A stretch of 64,000 bases of DNA from Hondaea fermentalgiana (Eukaryota; Sar; Bigyra; Thraustochytrida; Thraustochytriidae): NCBI GenBank assembly GCA_014084085.1, contig NPFB01000019.1:479379-543378 (forward strand). The letters are read 5' to 3'. The notes beneath the pieces are model-generated. The model was not told where the DNA came from, searched no databases, and worked only from the letters and a program-made list of their open reading frames with translations. A program made the translations under genes and the position numbers. Numbering within the stretch: position 1 is the stretch's first letter; each line of letters opens with the position of its first letter. Shown one piece after another: positions 17,397 to 26,454 of the stretch.

Positions 17397-20300
17397 ATGT
17401 TCAAGGCTCGCCCGCCGTCAACCCCGTACCGTGGCGTCAAGCCCGCGAAGGAGGATGAAAGCGAGCAGGACGACGAGCACATCGAAGGCCATGAGGAGGG
17501 CGAGGTCAACGAAACAAATCAGGAACCCGAGAAACGATCTGGGTTCAAGCTGTTCAAAGCGAGACCACCCTCGACGCCGTACGATGGCCTCGACATGAGA
17601 AAGAAACCGAGTGCCCGCAAGAGTTCCGCACTAAACATTTTCAAAGCTCGTCCTCCTTCTGGTCCGTACGCAGACGAGGACCCTCTGACCCATAATCCTA
17701 GGTTCAAGCCCAAGCTGTTCAGAGCTCGTCCGCCATCCGCGGCCTTCCCCGCTGATGAGGAATTCGGCCTTCCCGTCGCCACACTCGAGGATGACTCCGA
17801 TGATGAAGACGAAGGTCGTGCAAGCAAGAACATGAAGAAGCCCAATGTCGCCATTCGCATGAAAACCAGAGTGACCAAGCAAATTCGGAAAAAGCACGCT
17901 TGTGAACGTGCCTTCATGTGCGCCTTGGCCGTAAGTCTGCTCTGGCTGACTTCGCTTGTCGTCGCCAAAGAAGTCACGTACTACTTCATCCCAACGCCGA
18001 CGGAGGCTTCTGTGGAGTACTCTGTTGAGCAAAGCGTTCAAGTCACCAAGGATCAGCGGGTTGCATACGAGGAATGCGCCACGGAGGTGCTGGCGTCTTG
18101 CGAGGCCACCTTTACGCGCGACGATACAGCTGAACTCGAACGGATCCAGATCATCCAAGAGGCAATCGCTGAGGAGCTCGAGCGCATCAAAGACGAGATC
18201 GTCGCCTGTAGCATCGCCTTCATCAATGCCACGGACTGGCTCGATGCTGCAACCACCGCCGGTGCAATTGATAGCTCCAATGTCATCACATCGGGTCCTG
18301 CCATTTGCGAGAGTACAGACCTTTCTGAGTTCATCACATCGGAGGCCCTTGCTGCAGATGCTGTGTCGCAAGTGGAAAACTACCAAAGCGAAGCGGACGA
18401 GCAAATCAATAGCCTCTACGACTCAATCTACGCACGTTCCGCGTACAACACCGAGTTCATGGATAACCTCACCAACGGCCAATTCTCGGAGATCTCGAGC
18501 TCGCTCACGTCGAATCTAACATCTGCATCAGATGTCATCGATGCTGTTGACACTCTCTTTAGCGACTTTATGGCCTGTGTATCTCTGGACTCTTCGTACG
18601 AGAAACAAGACGGCACAACTGTGCAATGCGACTCAACGAGCGTTTTCGGCCAGGCACGCTCTCAGTTCGAAGAGATGGAAAATACTTATCAAAGCCTCCT
18701 TGAGGAAGCTCGCTCGTTCCGAGAGTCCATTGAGGCAAAGATGGCGCGATATCAAGAGCTTTACGACCTAGTGACTCAAATCGTCGGCGTATTCTCCGCT
18801 GGAGGTATTTCCATCAACTTGTACCTGTCAACCGTTGACCTCGGGTTCACGGATTACTTGGAGAGTCTCGTCGGAGATGCTTTTGACTCTCTCTCTAACC
18901 TCATACCCGATCCCGAAGAGATCTACGACGACATGGTCGCACAGGCCGAGTCATTCATGGACGATATGTTTGGCGAGGGATCGCTCATCGAAATCTCCAA
19001 TGCACTTTACGAAGGCAACGCCACAGCCCTGACAACGACAATTTTTGATGACTACGACCCACCCTACGTGAACGAGACGCTCTATGAAGAACAGCAAGCG
19101 GCTTCTGCAGCTGTGGTCAGCGACGTGGCAAGTGAGCTGGACTCCGTCACGTCTGAGGAGAATGGCACATCCATTCTAGACGACTTTGTCGAGACCGTGG
19201 GAACCAACATTTCTGAGGCCGCAGCAACCTTGCTTGACAAGGCCGACCCCCGCGAGTGGTCATCTTTTTTCTCATACAGTGACGACATTTTCAATCAGTT
19301 CTCGACGGGCATCACTAATGCAAACGACCTCGCCTTAGCCTTCGATTACGCCTACCGCATCATTTATTCCTTCATGCTCATTCGAAAATACTGGAACATC
19401 TCGGCCATCAACACGCCACCTGCAGACGTACGCACCAAGGCTGGCATCAAGGCAGGCACTTTTCAAGTCAAGACCAACATGATGCAAAAGGCTGGCAAGC
19501 TCCTCGCCAGTCCTGCGCTCGCGATTTTCATCATCCTGCTCTTCCTCTGTCTCTTTGGGTATGCATTCTACTACGCGTACAGCCCAATCTACGAAGAATA
19601 TGTCAACAATTGCGTCGACAAGTGCTACTTTGACATTCAAAACACGATTCGCGATGACGACGGTAATCTGCGATACGACGCACAGGCCGAGGGCACCATG
19701 CTCTACCGCAATGCGTACGTAATTGCCCAACAGTACGCCTTTAGCGACGGTGATTACGTGGCGTCCACAGAGGTCGACTCCTTGGGCGTCACAATGGAGC
19801 TTTCGTGCAGCAATAGGACTATCACGAGCATCCAGAGCCAATCCAATGAGGACGATAAGCTCGACTACTACAACACACGAGCGGACAGTCTTATCCCCAA
19901 ATTCGAGTATTTGCGCACGTGTGTGGACACTGCAGCGATTCGAGATGCGCACCCTGAATACGACTTTTCCGAACTGATCTCGGACAGTACCTTGCCCGAG
20001 TGCGTGCGCAACTTTTCTTCCTTTGAGACCTTTCTCGAGACGGCGAGTCTCACCGTGCTTCAGCTTGATCGCACATATGACTGCAACAACATTGCTGCTT
20101 GCGACTTTGAATGTTCGGGTCCAAATGAGGCAATCTTGCGCGGTGTCACGTTTAACACAGCGTGCACGAGCGAATGGTATGCACACGCCGAGCTTTTGTG
20201 CTTTTTTTGCGCGATTCTCGGGTACATCACCTCGAATTTGGCGCGACTCATCTTTCTTAACGGAATTGTCAAGGTCAGCTGGCGTCACCTTAGCTCGCAT

Positions 20301-20546
20301 CGATTTGCCCTCATTGCCTCTTGCCGCGAGGATGGCTCAATCGTCTATCCCGAGGAGGTCACCGAGAAGGGCGAGTCTTTCCGCAAGGTCATTGTGCGCC
20401 AGCTGCGCATCGCAATTCGGGCCTTTGAACGTCGCGGTTGCTTGATCACTCTCTTTGGCATTGCTGTTGTCATTCCGTGGATTGCCATCCTCATTGCCCT
20501 CAACAGGAATCTCGGATTCGACTCCGAAAAGTACTGTGAGACATAG
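17397..20546 (+). CDS. Unknown large multi-pass membrane protein with four KARPPS motifs
   Basis: 1049 aa, single exon; I do not recognise the family. The first 170 residues are hydrophilic and carry four copies of F(K/R)ARPPSxxY/F at about residues 2-11, 53-62, 82-91 and 108-117. The copies use different synonymous codons, so the protein motif is conserved rather than recent DNA duplication. A basic stretch (KTRVTKQIRKKH) precedes a first membrane helix (about 170-192). A Ser/Thr/Asp/Glu-rich segment of roughly 510 residues with N-glycosylation sequons (NLT, NGT, NIS) and helical stretches follows. Then come a second helix (about 706-730, ALAIFIILLFLCLFGYAF), a Cys-rich second loop (about 730-930) and two more helices (about 932-955 and 1015-1035). 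The topology suggests a cytosolic N-terminus with two large lumenal or extracellular loops. Confidence 0.75.
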   Translation: MFKARPPSTPYRGVKPAKEDESEQDDEHIEGHEEGEVNETNQEPEKRSGFKLFKARPPSTPYDGLDMRKKPSARKSSALNIFKARPPSGPYADEDPLTHNPRFKPKLFRARPPSAAFPADEEFGLPVATLEDDSDDEDEGRASKNMKKPNVAIRMKTRVTKQIRKKHACERAFMCALAVSLLWLTSLVVAKEVTYYFIPTPTEASVEYSVEQSVQVTKDQRVAYEECATEVLASCEATFTRDDTAELERIQIIQEAIAEELERIKDEIVACSIAFINATDWLDAATTAGAIDSSNVITSGPAICESTDLSEFITSEALAADAVSQVENYQSEADEQINSLYDSIYARSAYNTEFMDNLTNGQFSEISSSLTSNLTSASDVIDAVDTLFSDFMACVSLDSSYEKQDGTTVQCDSTSVFGQARSQFEEMENTYQSLLEEARSFRESIEAKMARYQELYDLVTQIVGVFSAGGISINLYLSTVDLGFTDYLESLVGDAFDSLSNLIPDPEEIYDDMVAQAESFMDDMFGEGSLIEISNALYEGNATALTTTIFDDYDPPYVNETLYEEQQAASAAVVSDVASELDSVTSEENGTSILDDFVETVGTNISEAAATLLDKADPREWSSFFSYSDDIFNQFSTGITNANDLALAFDYAYRIIYSFMLIRKYWNISAINTPPADVRTKAGIKAGTFQVKTNMMQKAGKLLASPALAIFIILLFLCLFGYAFYYAYSPIYEEYVNNCVDKCYFDIQNTIRDDDGNLRYDAQAEGTMLYRNAYVIAQQYAFSDGDYVASTEVDSLGVTMELSCSNRTITSIQSQSNEDDKLDYYNTRADSLIPKFEYLRTCVDTAAIRDAHPEYDFSELISDSTLPECVRNFSSFETFLETASLTVLQLDRTYDCNNIAACDFECSGPNEAILRGVTFNTACTSEWYAHAELLCFFCAILGYITSNLARLIFLNGIVKVSWRHLSSHRFALIASCREDGSIVYPEEVTEKGESFRKVIVRQLRIAIRAFERRGCLITLFGIAVVIPWIAILIALNRNLGFDSEKYCET

Positions 20547-20695
20547 AGGATCTTTCAATGTCTCAACATTCTGTTTACCAATTTTTTGTTTTGTGTTCTT
20601 CATCTTTTTTTATTTCATATCGCTCGTCTTCAGAGCTAGTTATCACGGGTGTTGTGTACACGCACGTGACGTACCGTACGCGCTTGATATGCATT

Positions 20696-23600
20696 TCACC
20701 GATCGCGCGTGTGCAAAAGCAGCTTTTCCTCGAGCAAAAATGTGAGACGTGGGACCTTCGCATACGAGAGGCCATGCTTCTCCGCAAAGTTCTGCGCGAG
20801 CATGGCAATATCGTCACCCTGGTGCACAGAAATACGCTCCATTTTGGAAGCGCCAATATTGACATCCAAGTGAAAAAGAGGCGCCGAGTCTTGATTCATT
20901 TGCGTTCCGAATGATGGAAACTCTTCCAGACTGCCCTTGCTCTGGCGCAGGCCTGCTTTGTGCATATCGCCCAAAGCAGGAGATCCTCGATTCTCGTCGT
21001 TCTCAACGCGCTCGTCCTCTTGGTCCTGCTCGGCCTCTCGTGCAGCCTGCCAGCCCAGAGTGGCGTGCAAAAGTTCGCGCTGACGTTGCGTAAGGACAGA
21101 AGGATAGCGCACCGGTGAAGGAAGTTGCTCGTTTGGGTCAAAATATGGTGCTGGCGGGTCAAGGGGGGGGGTTACATGAGGAGGAGGAGGTGCTCGGGCA
21201 GGCACACCTCTGTTTGCCCCGTGACTCGCACCCCTCTCGAGGTCCTCAAAATCTTGCGATTGGTTCGTGGACGTCAAATTACCTTGAGGTCGGAGACCTC
21301 GCACCGGAACGCCATGATTAGAGTAAGAACTCGCCGCCGACGAGAGACTAGCGCCAAAAGGGCTCTCGGGGACGGCCCGAAAAGACTCGTTCACGTGAGG
21401 GGAACGAGATCGCAGACGCTGCGTTTCAGGCACGGTGACCAAACCTTGGTGCTTCGACTCGTCGTCATCTTGGCTATTGTAATGAAGGCGAAGTTGCAGA
21501 GCAACGCGCTCTTCAATCTCTGCAGCCTGCCGTGCTCGAAGGCCAAATGTTTTTCGAAAACCTTCCACGAGCTGCGTGGGATCGTCGCCCTCGCGCACGG
21601 TGAGCTTACCAATTCGTCCAGGCCCAACTTTAACATGCAGCGTTCCAATGACTGGTCCATTTGGTGGACGCATACTGCGAGGTAATCCCCGAACGCGATG
21701 TTGGGACTGACGTCGCACAGGTGCGGGTACCGCGTCCGCGACCGCGTTTTCATTGTTGTTTCTTCTTGAAGACGGTTGGTGGGCGAGGCCCGGTCCTTTC
21801 GAGGCACTGGAACGTGTCGACGGCAAGCTTGATGCCGGTGTGGTCGATGCAGGTGCAGATAGGCCCTCTGTTCCATAGAATTCAATCATCCGATCATGCA
21901 GCAAACGCCGAAGTTTGGGCTGCATGCTGCGCTTGAGCCTGTGCGTTGCTACAAACGCCGAAGCCAGCGCCGAGGGATCGTTACCACGATGAACAGAAAT
22001 CGTGCCCACGAGTCTACCCTCCATATTCACATCAACATACATTTCCGGCACCGTAGCCTCGCTGGCCCCTTTCGAGTGCATCGCAGATGATGCCGATGAC
22101 GCTCGACGTTGGCGCGTGTCGCGTGATCCCGTTTGGCGCGAAGGCCCTTCTTTGTGAGTGTGTCCAAACGATGATGTCTCGCTAACGTTTCCATTCTCCA
22201 CAGCGTCATCGTCGTCCTTGACCTTGCGCGCAAATGACTTGGTCGACCGTTTGTGCAAAGTCATATCCTCGGGACGGATAAACCTTCGCGAGGCTGGCGG
22301 CGCAGACACAACGCTGGATCGGGAAGGCCGAGACCATCGAGCCTCCTGACGTGGGGGATCAGCGGCGCTTTGCTTCTCAGTCTTGTGCCCTGCCGCAGCA
22401 CTAGGGCCATTTTCGTGACGCTCGATATCCCGATCACCTTCGCTTGGACGTTCGTCCTCGTTGCGCGTGGGACGTGTGTGTTGCACGGTGTAGCCCCCAG
22501 ATCGATGAAGACGAAGACCGCTCACCTCGGTATGCGCAGGCTCCTGGCGGCGATCGTATTGCCCATAGGCGCTCGTAGCGTCGTTGAGGGATCCAGAAAG
22601 ACTTTCTGGTTGCGCGATGTCGGTTCCGAGATGTAAGGCCGAACGAACTGTCCCCGCGAGACGCTCCACCTCATCCTTGGACTCTGTGGGCGGACCCCGT
22701 ACAGAGGCTGTCGATGCAGAGCCCAGACCGGCCACATGGGAATCTCCAGGTCCGAACATCTTGCTTGCTGAAGTTCTTCGGCCGCCACCATTTCGATTTG
22801 GGGCGTCAACTTCAAGGCCAGCGCTGACGTTAAGATTTTCAATGTCGCGCGCAAGCACGCCACGGTCGCTATCATCATATTCATCCACGCCAAAGGTTGC
22901 CGGTGGAGATGGCTTGGAAGGTCGGCCCAAAATAGCACTAATGGTCATGGCATCCGACGAGAGAGGCGTCAAGGCATGCTCGTCAGAGTCGGCATGGCCC
23001 GGCGAGAACTCTTGCCCTGATCCAGAAATTTGACGCGATGTCCCGGAGAGCGACAACCCAACGCTCGGGACCCAACCTTGCGAGTCGTCCGCTGGCAATC
23101 GGTCTTCGTTTTCGTACGAACATGTCGACAGAGGTCGCTGAGAAGAGGTTTGCTGACTATGACGGCTTCCATGCGCAAAACTATTAACTCGAGATGAACG
23201 CGGACTCGAGCGCAAGGACTGTCCAGGTTCTGCGCCCCGTCCGGCTGAATCATGCTCAGCACTTCCTCTCTTGCTAGCAAACGCTCCAGCATGAAAGTTT
23301 TCGTAGCTGCCATGATCTGCATACTCCTCATCGTCGTCATTTTCGTCATCCTCCAAGTCTCCATGTAGATCCGCGTTCAGCGTGTGCTGGGCGCGGATGC
23401 GGAGCAACGAGAGCGTGAGATCAACGTTTTCGTGCGTACGAGCACTCATTTCCATAAACAAGAGGCCATGATCGCGGGCAAATTCTTCGACCTCGGCAAC
23501 CTCAACCGACCGCACCGAAGACTGGTCCACCTTGCAGCCAATGAGTACAATAAATTTGTCGGGGGCTGCTGCCCGCACTGCGTCGAGCCAACGCGTGGTG

Positions 23601-24082
23601 GCTTGCTCGTAGCTATTTGAGTCAGTGACGTCATAGAGAATGAGAGTGCAAATGGCGCCGTCGAGCATTCGCTCGAGACGCACATTGTCCAGGGAACGGG
23701 TGCCACAGTCCCAAAACTGGGCACGCATGCGTGGGCCCGGATCAAAGTCATCAATGTTGGCTACTTGTCCAGCGCCACTCTCCATCAGGTATGCGCTGTC
23801 AACTTCGTCATCTTCGTCGCCGTACGAAAGGCTGCTTCGTGTTCTACGCCTGCGATGATTCGCCGCCGGCACCGCAGGGGTCGGGAGCAGCGCATCCCAT
23901 ATGCGTACGTCGCCACTTTCATGATACGCATCTTGGAATGGAAGTCCACTAAAGGCGCGAAGAGCGCTGGTCTTGCCAACAGCTTGCTCGCCGACAACAG
24001 CAACTTTGAGGCAATACACCTGTTGAGGCTCGTGCTGGTTCGCAAGCGTCCAGCTTTGCTGTATCTCACCCTCGGATTCCAT
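20696..24082 (-). CDS. Rab-like GTPase fused to a long tail with three copies of an unnamed ~58-aa repeat
   Basis: 1128 aa. Residues about 22-235 form a Ras/Rab fold: P-loop GEQAVGKTSAL, switch II FWDCGTRSLD, LILYDVTDSNSYEQ, GCKVDQ at the NKxD position, and EMSART for the G5 SAK loop. The catalytic Gln of WDTAGQ is replaced and the G4 Asn is Cys, so nucleotide handling may be unusual. An 85-residue insert sits between P-loop and switch II. A Ser-rich low-complexity middle follows. Three related repeats lie at about 679-739, 805-867 and 1068-1126, each of the form hxVxVxxG..x..I.V..G(D/N)D...La..F...h.L.....+L...h. The last is at the extreme C-terminus, and there is no prenylation CaaX box. 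I recall similar DVN-G..I-V--GD repeats in uncharacterised protist proteins, but this is uncertain. Confidence 0.75.
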   Translation of the reverse strand: MESEGEIQQSWTLANQHEPQQVYCLKVAVVGEQAVGKTSALRAFSGLPFQDAYHESGDVRIWDALLPTPAVPAANHRRRRTRSSLSYGDEDDEVDSAYLMESGAGQVANIDDFDPGPRMRAQFWDCGTRSLDNVRLERMLDGAICTLILYDVTDSNSYEQATTRWLDAVRAAAPDKFIVLIGCKVDQSSVRSVEVAEVEEFARDHGLLFMEMSARTHENVDLTLSLLRIRAQHTLNADLHGDLEDDENDDDEEYADHGSYENFHAGAFASKRGSAEHDSAGRGAEPGQSLRSSPRSSRVNSFAHGSRHSQQTSSQRPLSTCSYENEDRLPADDSQGWVPSVGLSLSGTSRQISGSGQEFSPGHADSDEHALTPLSSDAMTISAILGRPSKPSPPATFGVDEYDDSDRGVLARDIENLNVSAGLEVDAPNRNGGGRRTSASKMFGPGDSHVAGLGSASTASVRGPPTESKDEVERLAGTVRSALHLGTDIAQPESLSGSLNDATSAYGQYDRRQEPAHTEVSGLRLHRSGGYTVQHTRPTRNEDERPSEGDRDIERHENGPSAAAGHKTEKQSAADPPRQEARWSRPSRSSVVSAPPASRRFIRPEDMTLHKRSTKSFARKVKDDDDAVENGNVSETSSFGHTHKEGPSRQTGSRDTRQRRASSASSAMHSKGASEATVPEMYVDVNMEGRLVGTISVHRGNDPSALASAFVATHRLKRSMQPKLRRLLHDRMIEFYGTEGLSAPASTTPASSLPSTRSSASKGPGLAHQPSSRRNNNENAVADAVPAPVRRQSQHRVRGLPRSMRPPNGPVIGTLHVKVGPGRIGKLTVREGDDPTQLVEGFRKTFGLRARQAAEIEERVALQLRLHYNSQDDDESKHQGLVTVPETQRLRSRSPHVNESFRAVPESPFGASLSSAASSYSNHGVPVRGLRPQGNLTSTNQSQDFEDLERGASHGANRGVPARAPPPPHVTPPLDPPAPYFDPNEQLPSPVRYPSVLTQRQRELLHATLGWQAAREAEQDQEDERVENDENRGSPALGDMHKAGLRQSKGSLEEFPSFGTQMNQDSAPLFHLDVNIGASKMERISVHQGDDIAMLAQNFAEKHGLSYAKVPRLTFLLEEKLLLHTRDR

Positions 24083-24681
24083 TTTATCTTGATGACAAGG
24101 ACGAGAAGCAGACAGCAGGAGCAGCAGGGTTTGCGTTTGGCGTCTATAGCGTTTGGCGTTTGACGTTTGCTAAAAAACCAGGAACGATGTCCCTGCCTGT
24201 GTGCCTGTACGCCTGTGTGCCTGCCTACCTGCCTGCAAAGCCAAGGTGTCCACAGCGTCGCGGCTCTTCGTTTTCGGTCCGCGCGCCGTCCGTATCGAGG
24301 CGCTCGTTCGCGTGCGTGTCCGGGGTCTGTGCGTGTGTGTATGTGCTCACCACGTCAACATCCAACTCCGCCAGCCTGCGCAGCGGGTCGGTCGGTCGGT
24401 CGGCCGGTTGCCCGCGGCCTCGCGCAAGGCAGGCGCGCAGGTGGGCAGCTTGGGGCGTGGCCACGGCGGCGCCTCCCGCTCAAGCGGCGCCACGCAGAGC
24501 CGCGCCGCGAGGCAGCGGCACGCCGGGCCTCCTCTTCGTCTGGCTTGGAGATCTGCTATCTACTCAACGTCCCCTTTCTCGCGCTCTTGCTATGCTACAG
24601 CAGCAGGATACGAGAGACCTCGCAGACCCAGATCGACGCCGAGGAGGCTCGCTGCGCAGACGAGAGCGACGCGCGGCCGCC
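24083..24681. other. Divergent promoter region
   Basis: 600 bp between the Rab-like gene (minus) and the PHOSPHO-type gene (plus). It contains cctgcctg and ggtcggtcggtcggcc repeats (about 24226-24238 and 24389-24406). The open frame of the phosphatase extends through it, but composition changes at ATG 24682. No separate gene. Confidence 0.55.
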
Positions 24682-25521
24682 ATGAGCACGGAGGAAGGCG
24701 CGGCCGCGCCAGGCGGGCCCGCAAGCGCCGCGAGCGCCGCCGAGAACGACGCGACGACGCCGTCAAAGGTAGTCGTGGTCTTCGACTACGACTGGAGCCT
24801 CGTCAACGAGAACTCGGACACCTACCTGTTCAAGACGCTCGCGCCCGAGGTGTATGCGTGGCTCAAGGAGCGAGCAAGGGAAAATCCAGGGGACTGGACG
24901 GCCACCGTGGATGCCTCGCTACTCAAGATGCAGGACTCGGGTGCAGCAGAACTTGGGGGCATTCAAACTTGCCTGGAGAACATCCCTGTGCTCGACGAAA
25001 TGCTCGATGCCGTGCGCGAGACAGCGGCCAGTGATGCAGGAGCGCTTCACATCGTTTCAGACGCCAACGACTTTTTCATTCGTGTCTTTCTTGAGAAACA
25101 CGGTCTCGCGACCATGGTGGACTCTGTTCATACAAACAAGTCCTTCACGGATGATGAAGGCTATCTCCGGGTGGCACCATACGTGAGCGCCGAAGATCCG
25201 CACACCTGCGAGTTGTGTCCCAAGAACCTATGCAAGGGCTTGGTGATCGACAAACTTGGGATTCTAACGCCCGATGTACGCGTTCTTTATGTGGGTGACG
25301 GAGGAGGGGACTTTTGCCCTGGCTTACGACTTCGTCCACAAGATTGGCTTCTCGTACGCTCTGACGAATCGTACCCTTCAGCTCTTGGTTTATCCAAGCG
25401 CATCAAGGCTCACCAGGACGAGCGTCCTGTATTGGCTCGTGTTCGTCCTTGGACGCAAGGTTCAGAAGTCGCTCAGCTCGTCCGCGAAGCGTTAGCGCTT
25501 GCGCGACGCGCGCGCGTATGA
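24682..25521 (+). CDS. PHOSPHO1/PHOSPHO2-type HAD phosphatase
   Basis: This HAD subfamily dephosphorylates phosphocholine/phosphoethanolamine (PHOSPHO1) or pyridoxal phosphate (PHOSPHO2). Seen: 279 aa. Motif I is FDYDWSLVNENSD, with the DxD pair at residues 35 and 37 (family FDFDxTIVDENSD). Motif II is HIVSDANDFFI. The family Cys block is CELCPKNLCKG and the last motif is YVGDGGGDFCP. These cover the whole human protein, so it is full length. The start at 24682 puts the motif about 35 residues in; an upstream in-frame extension is leader-like and rejected. Which of the two substrates it uses cannot be read from the motifs. Cytosolic, single exon. Confidence 0.9.
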   Translation: MSTEEGAAAPGGPASAASAAENDATTPSKVVVVFDYDWSLVNENSDTYLFKTLAPEVYAWLKERARENPGDWTATVDASLLKMQDSGAAELGGIQTCLENIPVLDEMLDAVRETAASDAGALHIVSDANDFFIRVFLEKHGLATMVDSVHTNKSFTDDEGYLRVAPYVSAEDPHTCELCPKNLCKGLVIDKLGILTPDVRVLYVGDGGGDFCPGLRLRPQDWLLVRSDESYPSALGLSKRIKAHQDERPVLARVRPWTQGSEVAQLVREALALARRARV

Positions 25522-26454
25522 TATAATTTTATTGACAAGTGCATGTTTTCCGTCTCTGATTCACCCTTTCTGCCATAGCTAGATAAGAAAGAGGCAGGAG
25601 GCAGCAGCCAGGTGTCACTTGAGCTCTTCATTGTGAGAATCATGTTTTTTATAAAAATAAAGTAAAGTGCTTTTGCGCCTGTAAACCATCTGAAAGGCAG
25701 TTTCGTACATAAATGAAAAGAACGGCATGGCGGACAATCCGGAAGACCCGTCCCTCTTATCTTTTCTTTTTTTTTGTCTTGACACAGAAATGGCGTCTTT
25801 ACCATTCCATTTTCCTTTCGTGGACAACCACTTTGGTCCGAGAAGCTCACAGTCTTGAGGTTGGATTATGGTCGTCACAGTACGAAGATGAGAAAGAGGT
25901 GAGACGAGAGCTTTTGCGACGACACCGCGACTTCGCTCGCGTCTTGTACGGACCTCTCAAAGTCCTTCTCACGACGGCTTCGGGAGAAATGGATCGCGAG
26001 TCCGAGAGTTTTCAGGTTGGGCCAATTGGGCCAGATTCTCCGCGTCAACTCTCTCCCACCCTCTCGCCTAGTGGTGGATCTCTGTAAGCTGTGGGACTAT
26101 CTTTCCTCTCACCAGTGGTCTTCTGAAAGTGGCAGTGGTTGAGAAACAACTGTCTGCAGTGAAACAGTCGCAGTGGCGGAGGAGGAAACGGATTCTGCGG
26201 AATCGCGGTCAATGTGAGGGCAGGGATGGATCTTTCCCTCTGATCTTTTCCTTTGCAATGTAGTATCTTTGCATGTGCTTCGCTCGATTCGAGGACGCAA
26301 AACCCGATCGTGATCGCGCGGAACTCTGCGCGCGCCCGTTGCGACGACGCGAGAGCGAGAAGAGGAGCGGCGAAGGCGAAGGCGCGGCGTGTGAAGGCGG
26401 TAGTAGCGGCAACAGGCCGGGAGCAGCAAGAGCGGCGCAGGCGCAGGCGCAAGA
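25522..26454. other. Intergenic region with one doubtful small frame
   Basis: The left half is AT-rich 3' UTR-like DNA of the phosphatase gene. An open frame at 25713-26087 is listed separately. The right end is the promoter/leader of the aspartic protease, with GGCGCA repeats just before its ATG. Confidence 0.5.
25713..26087 (+). CDS. Doubtful hypothetical small protein
   Basis: A 124-codon frame from an ATG. Its second half looks protein-like (YEDEKEVRRELLRRHRDF, ARVLYGPLKVLL) and it ends in a Ser/Pro-rich tail; its first half is AT-rich and unlike local genes. If real, it may be the last exon of a small gene whose true start lies elsewhere. No family recognised. Confidence 0.2.
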   Translation: MKRTAWRTIRKTRPSYLFFFFVLTQKWRLYHSIFLSWTTTLVREAHSLEVGLWSSQYEDEKEVRRELLRRHRDFARVLYGPLKVLLTTASGEMDRESESFQVGPIGPDSPRQLSPTLSPSGGSL

